Shown here piece after piece: positions 32,267-45,254 of a stretch of 64,000 nucleotides of DNA. The notes below the pieces were generated by a model, which had not been told where the DNA came from, did no database searches, and saw only the letters and a list, made by a program, of their open reading frames with translations. The translations under genes were made by a program, and so were the position numbers. The DNA is from Ursus arctos (taxonomy: Eukaryota > Chordata > Mammalia > Carnivora > Ursidae): contig NW_026622875.1 of the NCBI RefSeq assembly GCF_023065955.2, forward strand, positions 8,100,501 through 8,164,500, in the 5' to 3' direction. The first letter of the stretch is position 1. Every line of letters begins with the position of its first letter.

Positions 32267-34880
32267 GGAATGAAAAATTCCAGTGGATCCCATAGTAGGG
32301 AAAATAAATTTATTCCTTACAGTGGATTTGTGATTTAATTAACTAACTTCATTTAATAATCACCTCTTAATTAAGGAGATCACTGTTCTTCTCAAGGACA
32401 CTCAAGGTTACAGGGCTCAGATATCTGAACTATTCATTGAATTTGTGGTTCCAGTTGTCCCTTCATCTTTCTCACAGGGTATAGGGTTAAAGAAAAGATG
32501 AATAGGCTTGTAAGCCAGGAAACTCTACTCCATGCTATGTATTTGAATTTGTAGTGTGTTTGACCTTCTGACTTTTTATGAACATGGAATTTAGTTCCTC
32601 ATGGAAGGTAGTTTTAATAGCTTCAAAATATCTTGGGTAACAGATATATCTTCAATGATGATTAGTAGAGTTGTATACATGAATTAGAAACATATGGAAT
32701 CGTTTCCCTTAAAATATGGAGAGAATTTAAATTAAGCAAAAGTGTGCTAGAGGCAAAATATGCTTTCTTAAACCCAAAACATTGAAAAGTGGGTTGAGAC
32801 AAGTATCTACATGTGAACTTATCTTTCATTGATATTTACAGATTAATCCCATTGGCCTTGAGTCTTTGTAATGGGAAATGATGTAATTGTACTTTGGACC
32901 ATCTTTTCTCTACGGAATCTACCTGACTTTTTTCTAACTTCTTCTAAAAGGAATCTTGAAAATATTTTTTTAAAAAGCTATCTTTTCTAGTAAACATAGA
33001 CAGTTAGGACATTCCTACATCCCTATCATGTCTTCTGAATTTTTGTTTTTCAGTCACGCCAGTTACACCCAGGTGTTTTCTGTTTGCTTGTTTATTCTTT
33101 TAACAAACCCTTTGAACTCTTCTAAACAATTGAATCTACAGTAAAAAAAAAATTAAGACAAATCTTTATATTCTTATAGTGTTATATTTTAACACTGAAA
33201 TTTTATAATCTTTCCATAATTCCAGTGTCAAATGTACACTGAACATTTGAGATGTTTTTAATGTTTTCAGAAATTTTATTATGTTTAACTTTGCATTTAC
33301 TATTGTGTATTTTTAATATATGTGCAGTGGCAAGAAGAATTCTGTTTTCATAAAGTAATTCAGTAACTTATAAATTAAAGGGTTTATTTTAAAGTACTGA
33401 AATATAAGGAAATTTCCAAAGCAAAAGATAAAACAATAGCGTATTGCCGTCCTTGGTTTGTTGATGTGTTATCTGTGAATACCTTTATGTAAATTATAGT
33501 GTCTTAATGTGTAAGGGGACCCATCTAAGTTCAACCTAGAAACTGATTTTTCAAACTCTTGAGGCTTAAGAAATTTCCAAATGCTTTTAGTCAAGCACTA
33601 TTATTGTTAACGTTTGAACTCAGGCACATTTTAGGGAAATGTAATCCATGTGTTTCAAATTTATTTTTACTTTATCCATCAAGATATGGTTTGGTAAACT
33701 CTTCTGATCCTTATAAGGTGTTTTACTGATAAAAATATCATCAAAAAGTGACCTTTGCTCATTTTAGGAAGAGACCTATACACAAACTGCCTTAATAATG
33801 ACCCCAGTGACTTTTGAAAAAAAATTTTTTTTCTAGTTTTGGTCACGCTTCTTACTCAAACAAATCCACATATCTTAACATGGAATTGTGGAATCAACTA
33901 GTTGTGGGCAGGGTTTATACAGGGAGAATATGGATGGGCTACTTTGCCCATTCATGTTAAGCAAGGTTGAGCTTGGAACTACCCTTACAGTAAGGCAATG
34001 ATGAAAGTTAGATACAGTATTTCAGCTAGAGGGCCTGAGAAGAATTTCTCTTCTCTTTTTCAATCAATGTCTATACTACCACCACTTTCTTAGGCAGATG
34101 CCTCAAATAATTTCTATTAGCGATGCATTTCTTTGTGTGATCGCCCTTTGTCCCTTTCCTCCAGACAAAGTCAGCTCACATTCTCCAGGCAGATGAGGGA
34201 CTGGAGACGCAGGAACCTAAAAGGGAGAATGTGGGGGTGAGGTGTCCTGAGTGAATGGACCAGTATGATAAGAACAGTTGGAGCCCTCAGTTGCCTTTGC
34301 ATCTGCTCACTCAGTGCTTGACCACACCAGCCCAGGAGGAAAAGCAGGGTTGACATCTTTGGTGGGCAGCTTACTAGGACAGAGAAATCCACACAGAAAT
34401 GAGTCTCACCAAAGTCAGCCTTTGTGGCCATTGTAGGCCTTCTCAGGTCACAAATCACTGCCTTTATCAGATAGATGACCTTCCCAAAATACTTGCTTGT
34501 GTGCTGGAGTCTTTCACTACACTTGCACGAGCAAGTAGAAGCCCAGGGCACCAGACATGGTCTTCTCGGGCCCTCGGGCCCTCCGCCAGGCCCAAGGTGG
34601 GACAAGAGTAGTACTCGGAACCTGAAGAGATTCCCTGGGCCCTGGAGTAGGATGCAGAGTGCCTTTTGTTTAAGGTTTCTAATAACTTGGCTTTTAGGGC
34701 TCTGGCTTAAATAACCCAGTTATCTACGATTCTGTACACTTGCACACGTTGTGAGATACCTGCTGAGAGTGTCAGGGTTTGGAGTCCCTGACATGGAGAG
34801 GTAGAGTGAGATGCCCTCAAACTCAGCAACTAGAATGAGAAGCTGTCAGCACTGTGGGTTTGAGTCTATATCCCTGTGAC
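32267..34880. other. Unassigned sequence
   Basis: AT-rich to about 34140, then a more balanced block with a 144-codon minus-strand frame (34171-34605). That frame has no domain I recognise, and an overlapping frame is open on the other strand over the same CpG-containing block (34550-34600). I do not call a gene. Confidence 0.4.
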
Positions 34881-34889
34881 ATCCCTTCA

Positions 34890-34975
34890 GGTTCTAGACC
34901 TTCTCTATCCCCAGTGCCTAGCATAGTGCAGAACAAGTGTTCAACATACACAATTGAATGAATGAAGGAATGAAC
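34890..34975 (+). mobile_element. L2 3' end fragment
   Basis: CCCCAGTGCCTAGCATAGTG, then ACAAGTGTTCAACATACA and GAATGAATGAAGGAATGAAC match the L2 3' terminus. Confidence 0.75.
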
Positions 34976-36815
34976 AAATGAACCAACAAATGGAGGACAG
35001 GGAATAGGCTTGCCCAGAACCTGACCTAGTAGACAGTGCGTGTACCATCAATGTGCAACTGAATCAGTCTCTTTGTCCAGTGGATTTTAACATTGCACGT
35101 GACTTTCCACTTCTGGTTGGTTGGGTTGGTAGCCTTTATTTAATTAGGAAAAGAAAAGTTAATTGTCCTGTGCAACACAAAAGGTTGAAAGCAGAGACTT
35201 CCACAAATAAAGAAATTATATCTCAAACTCAGCTTTTAAAAAGAGGCAAAGTGATTAGTTGTTTGCTGGGATTATGTGCATACATTTTTCAAAACTCAAT
35301 ATATTGAGGAAAATGCCGAATTAGTAGAAATTGATAACTGTTAGTTCTTTTAATAAATGAGCTTCATTCTAGTTATTTATAAGCTCAGAGGAGAAGTTCA
35401 AGAGTAAGGCAGTTGGGTGGAGTGGTGAGGAGCATGGGCTTCGGCAGCCAGAGCGGGATCTCTTCTTCAGTCTCTCTTCTACAGTAATGGCCCGGTGCGT
35501 CACGTATTGAGGGTTAAGTGAGATAAGCATCCAAAAATCATTACTGCTCAAAGCTCTTAGTATTTTTACCTGAACAGCAGTCAGTATTCACATTGCAGGC
35601 TCCAGCTATCATGGACAGTAATGACATATGGACTTTATCTGTAGGGAAATATGGGGTGGGGAATGAGGACACAGTGCCCCTGTCCGCAACCTCCCCCCAC
35701 CCCCCCGTATCCGGGACAGGCATGGGCTGAGCAGTGGATAAGGCAGACTTTTATTCTCCAGAGCAGTTCCTGAGGCTGTGTTACCTGTGGAGAGGATGAT
35801 GCAATTCTCCAAACTAAAACTGGGACATGTGAGCTGGAAAAAACAAAACTAACTGCCAGTTCATTTGTGTCCAGTGGTTTTCATACACAATTCTTAGCCT
35901 CTGAGTATTTTGCACCTCTGAGACTGGTATTGCCTGAAATTGCTTTATCTACAAAACAGACTTAGTTCATCATTTATCCCTGAGAAGGCTAGCCCCTGTG
36001 ATAATAACTTTGTGACAGCTGACAGATAAATCGAATTTATCAACTAACAGCACAACCCAATTCTAATCCATTTCCTAGTAGAAAAAAACTCCTTGTGAAT
36101 TTTTTTTCTCATTATAAAAGTGTAATGTCCACTGTAAAACTTCGGAAAACAGAGAAAGGGGCAAAGAAAATTATCCTTAATCTTACCATTGTTACTACTG
36201 TTAGAAATGTTATGTATTTTCTTCCAGGACTATGTTGAAGTCTTTCGACCTTTCAGGGAAGGGCTATCATTTTTTAAAGGGCTATCACTTTTTAAAAGTG
36301 AAGATGCTTCACTTTTTAATCATAATGGTGAAAATTTGGATGTGAAAAATGTGGACTAGTTTACAAGTACAATTTAAATATCTAAGCCAGCAATGTGCAA
36401 TTATAGCTACCGTTTGTTACAAAATTTTAGCAGGATGATCTTCTAAATGGAATACTTTTCCTTGAAGGACTAGAAACAATAGGCCTGCTAGTCAACTAAC
36501 ATTTCTTTAATTTAATATGTAAAGAGTTGCCAGGTTTCCCTCTATAAGTAACATTATCTCACAGCTATAGCAGATACAAGATATTGAACCTAGATTAGTA
36601 CTTTTCTTTAAAAAGATATTCTTTCACCATACCTTAGTAGAAAACATCTCCTTCCCACCTGTGGCATTCACTTTGACACTAAAATTAAATGTAATAATTC
36701 CAAAAATTTTAACATTCGTCAAACAAGTTTGAAATAAAGAAAACTGTTTACATCGCCTTATTAAGCAATATGAAGCAATTAAGCAATATTAAGCGTTATT
36801 ATCAGCCTGCATTAT
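34976..36815. other. Unassigned sequence
   Basis: No gene or recognised repeat, apart from a C-rich tract at about 35690-35708. Confidence 0.4.
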
Positions 36816-36819
36816 AGGC

Positions 36820-37060
36820 CAGAACTTGGCGAACTTTTTCTGTAAATGGCCAGAAAGTAAATTTTTTTGGTCAGAGACAAACCATTTGGTCTCCACTGCA
36901 ACTATTCAACTCTGCCATTGTAGTGTAAAATCATCCGTAAACAATACATAAATGGATGGGCAGGACTGTGTTCCAATTAAACTTTATTTACGCAAACAAG
37001 CAGAGGCAGACTTGGCCCACAGATACAGTTTTATCAATTCTGATTCTAGAGAGTCGGTTT
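36820..37060 (+). mobile_element. hAT-type non-autonomous DNA transposon fragment
   Basis: TTGGCGAACTTTTTCTGTAA, then GGTCTCCACTGCAACTATTC, ATGGGCAGGACTGTGTTCCA and ATTAAACTTTATTTACGCAA follow a common mammalian element that begins GGTCGGCAAACTTTTTCTGT. I cannot assign the exact family name. Confidence 0.65.
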
Positions 37061-39258
37061 TTACTAGCTGCTGCATTCACCTGGATATTTATATTAGATG
37101 GCGTTTAAGGGTTTCTGACCCCCCCCCCCCAGCCACACCTCCCCCCACACATACATACACGCACACAGGACTTCCAGTAAACATAGCTGGTTGAACACAT
37201 GTTTATCTCCACTGTCACTAAAATGCCACTTAAATAACATTAAAGGAATTAAGAGGTGTAAGCTCAGGAAAATGGAGGTGAAAACAGCAGACAAAGGATG
37301 TCATGTCAACAAAGTGTCTGGCAGGGTAAAGGAGATGCAAAGTTGTCCCTAAACAGTGGTAGGCTAGAGGTCCAGGAGAATCGCCACATGACGGGGATTT
37401 TGTACAGTTCTGCTGAGATCTCCCGGTGATCTAGTGTTGGAGGTCCAGCAAACCGTTTCTCAGGAAACTGGGCCTACCCTGGTGCAGTCACTGTCCGAGC
37501 TGCCACACTTAGCGTATTTGTAAAACAGAGTAACTGATGTGGGGTGAGAGTGGAGGTCTTGACTTCAACTGTAAACGTTCTGGCATTCAGTGGGCTTTTG
37601 GAATGAGAAGAAAGGTGCAACAAGAACGAGCAGCTTGACTAGTCATGCTTGTACTGCTGTGAAACTATTTTGAAACCTTTGTCTCCAGCCTTCTTTCTAA
37701 GACCCAAGGGCACTATTTGCTTATATTTTCAGAGTCACTCCTAGTACCCATTGACAAGATACCATCATGTGAGGAAGCATAGGACAGAAAATTGGAAGAT
37801 AAGGAGTGCAGAGAGGAGGCTTCTGGTTTGGGATGCTGATTTGCATGTCTGGGTCTCTGTCTGCAGAAGGAAACACAGACAGAAGCAGGCTGGTAGCTAT
37901 GGTGCTGGTGGGCTATTCGGGTGTCTCACTCCACAGCCCCGCATGAGCCCAGCAGACAAAGGCCATGTACAAGGAAGCTGTGTGCTGTGTTGTGACAGAT
38001 GCAAACTTCAAGGGTGACTGGGGTCAAATATAATAGGCCTCGCTAACTCTGAGCCAATAGCTCCCATCTCCTTTTCCCAGCAGTGTATTTGGAGAATTGA
38101 TGAGAAAAAAAGCCATGCACAGCTGACTGAATTGGGTTTTTTGGGTTTTGTTTTGTTTTGTTTTTTTGAGACAGACACTTTTTGTGTTCTGTTCTCCCTT
38201 TTGTCCCAAAGCAGACACTAGTTATATTCAGGTCTTGTTTGCTCTATTCAGAGAGAAAAGATCGGACTTCTTGGGTTATTACTGCCACCATCACGTTATT
38301 GTCTTTCCTTTCCTTTGATTTCCTTTCCTCATAATAAATCTTCCTGTCTTCTCCCTCTTTGATGTTCTCATCTCCATCTCAGTTCATTGTCTTTGCATTT
38401 CCTTATTCCACGCTCATTCCTTTCACTCTTTAGGTTGGTCTACTCGCTTTGAGAACGTCAAAGAAAAAATATCCCTCATACCCCATACACACAAACTTCA
38501 GGCTTTCCAATGGCAGCTTTTCAGAGAGCATTGCACTGAGCACAGAGCACCCTAATATTGATGAAGGTGATTAGGAGAGTGGGCTGCTTACGATTTTCAG
38601 TTTTGATAGAGGCAAAAATAAAATCAAATAAAATTTAGCGGCTCTACAATTCCCACATAGATTAGGAAAGTCATGAAATCCAAGGAACCATGTATCTTTC
38701 CTGATCGTGGAGCACTGTGTCTGTCATCACTTCCTGCCAGATTCTGTGCGCTCATGGTGGCATCTGGTTCCCCAGCCTCCTGGATTTTCCATTATTGTGG
38801 ATACCTGAGGCATCCACATAGCCAGGACCCTACGTAAGGACATCCACAGGCAACCTGTAGTTGTTTCCCTTTGGATTTATGTTAAGTGATACTTGTATTT
38901 GGGGAAAGGCTGCATCCGCAAGTTTAGAGGGAAGTAAACAGCCATTGTCAACAAGTTTTTTATACTTTCAATACCTAGATCAATGCTCCATACTTGATAA
39001 ATTGCCAAAATATTTGTTAATGATGATGATGGTGCTAGGTATTTCCCTTGTACAGGATAACAAATGAAATCAACCTTCTTCAACCTTAATAGGAATCTGT
39101 ATTGTTACAGCAACTGCACCAGTGAAAGGTAATCTGTAACATGTTTCAGAATTTATGCTCTAGGAGTATAGTTCATATGAAGATGCCTTCCTCAAATGCT
39201 TTCAGTCATACTTATAGACTGCAGTATTGAGTTTCCCTGAGGATTAGAATTATGTTCT
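37061..39258. other. Unassigned sequence
   Basis: It holds a C-run and CA-rich tract at 37120-37165 and a (GTTTT)n-like tract at about 38140-38167. No gene was found. Confidence 0.4.
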
Positions 39259-39274
39259 AAAATAAGCCTCCAAT

Positions 39275-39484
39275 GGGGCGCCTGGGTGGCACAGCGGTTA
39301 AGCATCTGCCTTTGGCTCAGGGCGTGATCCCGGCGTTATGGGATCGAGCCCCACATCAGGCTCCTCCGCTATGAGCCTGCTTCTTCCTCTCCCACTCCCC
39401 CTGCTTGTGTTCCCTCTCTCGCTGGCTGTCTCTATCTCTGTCAAATAAATAAATAAAATCTTAAAAAAATAATAATAATAAAAT
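39275..39484 (+). mobile_element. Young carnivore SINE, ursid-type subfamily
   Basis: This is a full-length copy with the GGCACAGCGGTTAAGC head, CCGGCGTTATGGGATCG, CTCCGCTATGAGCC and a TAATAATAATA-interrupted A tail. A perfect 15-bp duplication, AAAATAAGCCTCCAA, lies at 39259-39273 and 39485-39499. It is nearly identical to the copy at 22642. Confidence 0.97.
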
Positions 39485-39499
39485 AAAATAAGCCTCCAA

Positions 39500-40393
39500 A
39501 TTCATGGTATATTCCCAGAACTGGTTGCCCCAAATTAGCTGCTTTCTATTTAGTGAGTCCTCATTTAGCAGCAGTTAATGAAACAAAATCCTCCGTAATT
39601 TTCCCATGTCAGACACATGATTATGAAGTCAACTTAGAATAAATCCCCGTGGACATCCTTGGAAAGCCAGGCTTGGCTAGGAGTTGCTAAAGGCCTCTTC
39701 TTGCAAGAGCTTCGAAGAGTCTGAGGCAGGCGATACATACTCTGTAGAGGTACCATACAGCTTTTGCACTAACCTATCCGACATCATCAAACCTCTTAGA
39801 AAATACGTATCACTCTCCCAGGATGTTGTCATGAGGCAGATGGGTGGTGGCTAGGCCCGAAGGTCCTAGCTCAGAGCTGCCAGCTGGAGAGCAGTTAAGA
39901 CGGATGACTCGCATGTGGACGATCTTAGGCTTGTCCTCCTTTCCTCGGGGAGAAAACATGTAAACAGACTCATTTTAGTGGAGTTTAATAATAAAATTTC
40001 CTAAAATTTTCTGCGCCCTAAATCTGGTTGCTGTTATATATTTTGCGGAATCGTAAAGTAATTGGTCGCACATGGAGTGGTACCTGCAGGGGATCAAGGC
40101 TTGCCTGCCTTGTTTGCCTCTGCACAACTTTTGATAAATCTCTGCTTGGTAGAGCCAAATGCTTATTTATAACACATGGGCTTCCACCGACTCAGTGTGA
40201 CCACAAAGTGACTCTGTATCATTGCCAGAAATCAACTACATCAGCATCATGAGAAAATAGAGAGATATGTATGTATTTGATTTAAAATTCATATAAATTC
40301 CAAAATTACTTTCACTTCTGCAAATTGTTCTAGCTTCTATGGAACTATCCCAGATTTATTTCTGACCGTATTGATGTTGACTACTTTGTATTC
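39500..40393. other. Unassigned sequence
   Basis: No gene or recognised repeat. A 74-codon frame at 40028-40252 has no domain signature. Confidence 0.4.
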
Positions 40394-41756
40394 TTTTTTT
40401 TATAATAATACTTTTTTTATTATATTATGTTAGTCACCATACAGTACATCCCTGGTTTTTGATGTAAATTTCGATGATTCATTAGTTGCGTGTAACATTC
40501 AATGCACCATGCAATACGTGCCCTCCTTACTATCCATCACCAGCCTATCCCATTCCCCCACCCCTCCCCTCTGAAGCCCTCAGTTTGTTACTCAGAGTCC
40601 ATAGTCTTTCATGCTTCATTCCCCCTTCTGATTACCCCCCCTTTCTTTATCCCTTTCTTCTACCGATCTTCCTAGTTCTTATGTTCCATAGATGAGAGAA
40701 ACCATATAATTGTCTTTCTCTGCTTGACTTGTTTCACTTAGCGTTATCTCCTCCAGTGCCGTCCATGATGCAGCCAGTGTTAAGAAATCGTTCTTTTTGA
40801 TAGCTGAGTAATATTCCATTGTATATATGGACCACATCTTCTTAATCCAGTCATCTGTTGAAGGGCATCTCCTGCTACTATGAACATTGGGGTGCATATG
40901 GCCCTTTTCTTCACTACGTCTATATCTTTGGGGTAAATACCCAGTAGTGCAATGGCTGGATCATAGGGTAGCTCAAATTTTTAACTTTTTAAGGGACCTC
41001 CACACTGTTTTCCAGAGTGGCTGTACCAACTTGCATTCCCACCAACAATGTAGGAGGGATCCCCTTTCTCCACATCCTCTCCAACAATTGTTGTTTCTTG
41101 CCTTGTCAGTTCTTGCCATTCTAACTGGCGTAAGGTGGTATCTCAGTGTGTTTTTTTTAATAATATTTATTTTGTTATATTAGTCACCATACAGTACATC
41201 CCCAGTTCTTGATGCAATGTTCCATGACTCATTACTTGCATATAACACTCAGTGCACCATGCAATATGTGCCCTCCTTGATACCCATCACCGGCCTATCC
41301 CAATCCCCCACCCCCCTCCCCTCTGAAGCCCTCAGTTTGTTTCCCAGAGCCCACAGTCTCTCGTGGTTCATTCCCCCTTCTGTTTACCACCCCCTTCATT
41401 CCTCCCCTCCCTCTCCCACCGATTCTCCTATCTCTCATGTTCCATAAATGAGTGAAACCATATAATTGTCTTTCTCTGCTTGACTTATTTCACTTAGCAT
41501 AATCTCCTCCAGTCCCGTCCACGTTGCTGCAAATGTTGTGTAATCGTTCTTTCTGATGGCTGAGTAATATTCCATTGTATATATGGTTTTGATTTGAATT
41601 TCCCTGATGACTAATGATTTTGAACACTTTTACATGTGTCTGTTAGCCATTTGTATGTCTACATGGAAAAGTGTCTGTTCATATCTTCCGTCCATTTTAT
41701 GATTTGTTTATTCGTTTCTTGTGTATTGAGTTTGAGAAGTTCTTTGTAGATCTTGT
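40394..41756 (-). mobile_element. 5'-truncated L1, split by a second L1 3' end
   Basis: Poly-T, the L1 3' UTR and the ORF2 C-terminus (CPSTDDWIKKMWSIYTMEYY at about 40679-40897) run on the minus strand to about 41150. They resume at about 41586 with TTTTGATTTGAATTTCCCTG and end near 41756. The ORF2 part lacks about 30 bp seen at 3610-3650 (the block coding for the LWKEP region). The younger L1 piece at 41151-41586 interrupts it. Confidence 0.9.
41151..41586 (-). mobile_element. L1 3' end nested in an L1 of the same family
   Basis: A new T-run is followed by the whole 3' UTR pattern again (ACCATACAGTACATCCCCAG, then CACCATGCAATATGTGCC), then the start of the ORF2 C-terminus up to ATTCCATTGTATATATGG. 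No convincing target duplication is seen at the junctions. Confidence 0.88.
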
Positions 41757-42295
41757 ATTCTTAACTGTTTGGACATGCAAATTGTATTTGGCGACTGTCA
41801 AGGGTGCGTGGTAGGAAGCAGTTGAGCCCATCCTAATGAACTTCCCCCTGGAGGGTTTGTGATGTATAAGTGCTCAGTTTCCTTCTCCCAGAGCTGAGTC
41901 AAACTCATCCTTGTCGTTAGAGGGTGCATTCTCTCTAGCGGCAACCAAAAGTTCATTGGAGAAGTAATAAAAGTATCAATACAGTCATTTAAAGGTAAGC
42001 TCAATTTCAAATTAGTTTCATAATTTTCAATTTCATTATTTCTATTTTGGGAGAAGTATTGGTTAAATTCCTGGAAATATTAGAAACAATATTGAAATTA
42101 ATACAAAAATATGAGTAATGTTACTACAATAACTTTTTCTGTAATGATAAGCATTCAGTCACCTGACCAGAAATAATCCCAATTTGAGGACTATTTGTAA
42201 GAGTTGCTGCTCATTTGTCTGTTCAATCAGGGGACCAGGAAAGTGACTGCAGATGTCACTATCCAGCTACATCTCCTTCACAATTAATATAATGG
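41757..42295. other. Unassigned sequence
   Basis: No gene or recognised repeat. Confidence 0.4.
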
Positions 42296-42475
42296 TTTTA
42301 TTGCTGAGTAAAGTATTATTATTCCTGAATTAAAAATGCAGAAACTGAAATATAAAAGGGAAAACAAAATTTGCCCCATATCGCATAACTGGCAGATAGA
42401 TGGTAGACCTGAGATTGATCCCAGGTTGCCTCGCTGCAGAATCTGTGCTGTTAGCTGCTGTGCTGTTAGGCTGAG
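42296..42475 (-). mobile_element. MIR SINE (ancient)
   Basis: AAATGCAGAAACTGAAATAT, then CATAACTGGCAGATAGATGG, CTGAGATTGATCCCAGGTTG and AATCTGTGCTGTTAGC follow the MIR pattern in reverse orientation. Confidence 0.75.
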
Positions 42476-45250
42476 CTGATCTTGTCCTGCGGTAATAAAG
42501 CTAATGTGCTTATGGCAGCAAGTTCTCAGGTTCTCAGAACAATGCTCATGAAATTTCAGTTCTTAGCAAACACACTATTTTTATTTGAATCTGCGAACTA
42601 CAAGGATATTTCTATTGGCTTTACTATTTACTTGCCTAATTACCATTAGACATACACACACATGCCATGAAACAACTATAAGTAAAATTCCTTTTCAATG
42701 CAAATTCGCTATGCTCTGTAAGGCGATTTGCTGTGGTCAGAGGTATCCTATGGCCTTTCACAGTCTTCTTCTGTTGGAAGAAGAGATATATACAATTTTT
42801 CAAATATATTTCTCTCTTCCTGTCTTTCATTCCTTAGTAAGTTAAGTTAGGTTTAATTGAATCATTAAAAAAAAAAAAAAGGGTTTGGCCACAAAGCATG
42901 CAGGAGGTTGAAAGAAGTAAAGAATATCGTAAGCACAAAGAATGGGAGTCAGAAGACATGAGTGAGAAAAAACTTAAAATAGAATGTCGGCCTCCTCCAG
43001 GGATCTCCAGACCACCCCAAATGATGCTGTCCAAGGAGTGTGGCTCACTCCAGAAGGTTCTCTGCATTGGCCAACTCCAGAAAGGAACCATTTACACCAT
43101 AGCCTATGAGAATGACACCCCCTGGACTCAGGCAGTAGAGAAAGCCTGTGTGACTATAAGCAGTGGCCCTGCAGATAAGGCCTAGAGTCATATCTAAAAG
43201 GCTGAAGTTAGCAGGACAATCAGAACTCTTGGACAGATGCAGTTCTTGGCAACAAATGAATGCCAAAGGCATGGTTCCAGCATAGTCTATTCAAGTGGAC
43301 AAAGGAAAGCCACGAACAGGGCCAATCTCCGGGTGGGACGGCACTAGCAGTAGTTAAGCAAGATTCAAGGTCACCTCCCATTTCATTGAGGAGATGAGAT
43401 GGGTCCCAGCAGTGGGGAGAAAGTGATGACCCATGGCTTACTGTTCGTGTTTCCCTATCTTTGTTCATCCCAACCTAGACTCTTCCCAGCCCAGTAGCAT
43501 TAGTCGTGACAGAGCCTACCAGTTAACCACCAGGTCTGCCTCCCTTGGTTCTGAAAGTGGCTTAGGCAAAGCCTGCCATTGGAGACTGTTGCTCTTGATA
43601 GGTGGGCCAGGGCCGGCGTAGGCAAGGGCAAGTTCTGTGATATTTGTACCAGGAACACTGGTACACTGTGGCCATTTCAGGCTCCTCGTAAGTGCAATCA
43701 GAAACAGCACATTTGCCACTTCTTGCCTTCTTGCCACCCAAATCCTGGAAAAGACCCTTCGTCATTTATCCCACCTGCTCTTTTTGTCCTGCTTCTCTCA
43801 ATTCAGGAGACCAGCCCAGCACTCAACAATAATGAAATGTTTCCTTATGGAATTTTCCATACAGAATAATACCAGACACTGTATGGTTGCTCAGGTGATT
43901 GTGAATTCATGAATGTGAAAAGTCCTCTCTTGGTGGCACCAGCCCAATAGTTCTCTACTAAGAGATTTCATTGGAGAAAGATGCTATCACACAATATAGA
44001 TAGGTTTTAAATATCTCAACTGTTTTCAAATACCTCCCATCTTGCTTTCTGATTCTCAGATTCCCCTTTACAACACAGGGCTTTGAATGAAGAAAAAAAA
44101 TTTGACTATAGAGGCCTTGCCAATGTAGAAACATTTAATTTCAAAATTAAGCCATTATGATCTAAATGCATGGGGAAAATTGAATTGTGAGCTTTGCCAT
44201 GCTTTCAAGTGTGTTTGAATCTCAAGATTTTAAAGAAAAGAATAGTTTTCTGAGCTGGTTCCTTTGCAATCCTATCTTGTAAGAGAGAAAACTACAGCTC
44301 TGGGACTTGATCAGATTTCCCACACAAGACAAATATTTGACATGCCATAGTTTCTGGGGGCAATAGGCCACTCCTGCAGTCTGTTGAGTGCATGCTGGTT
44401 GTCCTCTCACCTCAAAGTTTATGCTACCCCATGGACCACTGAAAACTAGCCAGTCGAGGCAGGGATAATTCAACTCTATTCACTTTCACTTTAGTTCTTC
44501 AATAGATCTTTCTGTCTTCCTCTATGGAACAAAATATATAACCAGCTGTTCCACATTTACAACTAGAAGGTTGAGTTTCTGGAAGCTGAATAATATTGCT
44601 ACTTTCTTTTATGATATAACTTTCTCTCTAGGCAGCAATAAGAAAATGAAGATAGAAATAATTTACCAGAAAGAGTAAAAAAGTTGACTCTCATTAATGT
44701 TAATTATGATGATTAATGTCATCATCCCTGGGTTGTAGGTTACCTAAGAATCGATCAAGTTACACTTAAAATACAACTTGAAAGAAACAATAGAGGAAAC
44801 TAAGGCTTTCAAAGATATATTGACCTCTGTCATGTGTAACATTGATTTATAGAAAAATAATTTTATGATTATGACTTTTGTTTCTACCGTAAGCTTTCTA
44901 GTTTCCAAAGCTAACTTGACAGAGGCAATTTATCTCCTTGACTTATTTCTTTGATTGTTATGCTTCCAGTTCAGGTGGTTCCCATTGGGGAACAGTAATA
45001 TCTTGAGCAGGGATTTCATGGGTCAATCACGTGTGCATCCTTCAAGAGGGGTGTGAGCACGAATGGGAAGGTACCCCGTAACTCATCTAATTATACTCCA
45101 AAGATCCAAACTGCAGTCAAAACCAAAACTGACTATCAACAAATCTCTAAATACTGTGTAAATGAAAGTGATACACAATTTATAATAGGATTTACATAAT
45201 TAAAAATGTCTAGATATAAATTAAATCCCTCTTTGACTTCAACTGTTGTT
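42476..45250. other. Unassigned sequence with a 95-codon frame of unknown nature
   Basis: A + strand frame at 42898-43185 starts just after an A-run (42867-42880) and encodes a charged peptide (VERSKEYRKHKEWESEDMSE) ending in a TAG. Overlapping frames are open on both strands at 43045-43765. There is no splice context, domain or recognised repeat consensus. It could be an unrecognised LTR or old retroposed sequence, and I do not call a gene. The rest is AT-rich and featureless. Confidence 0.35.
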
Positions 45251-45254
45251 AATT

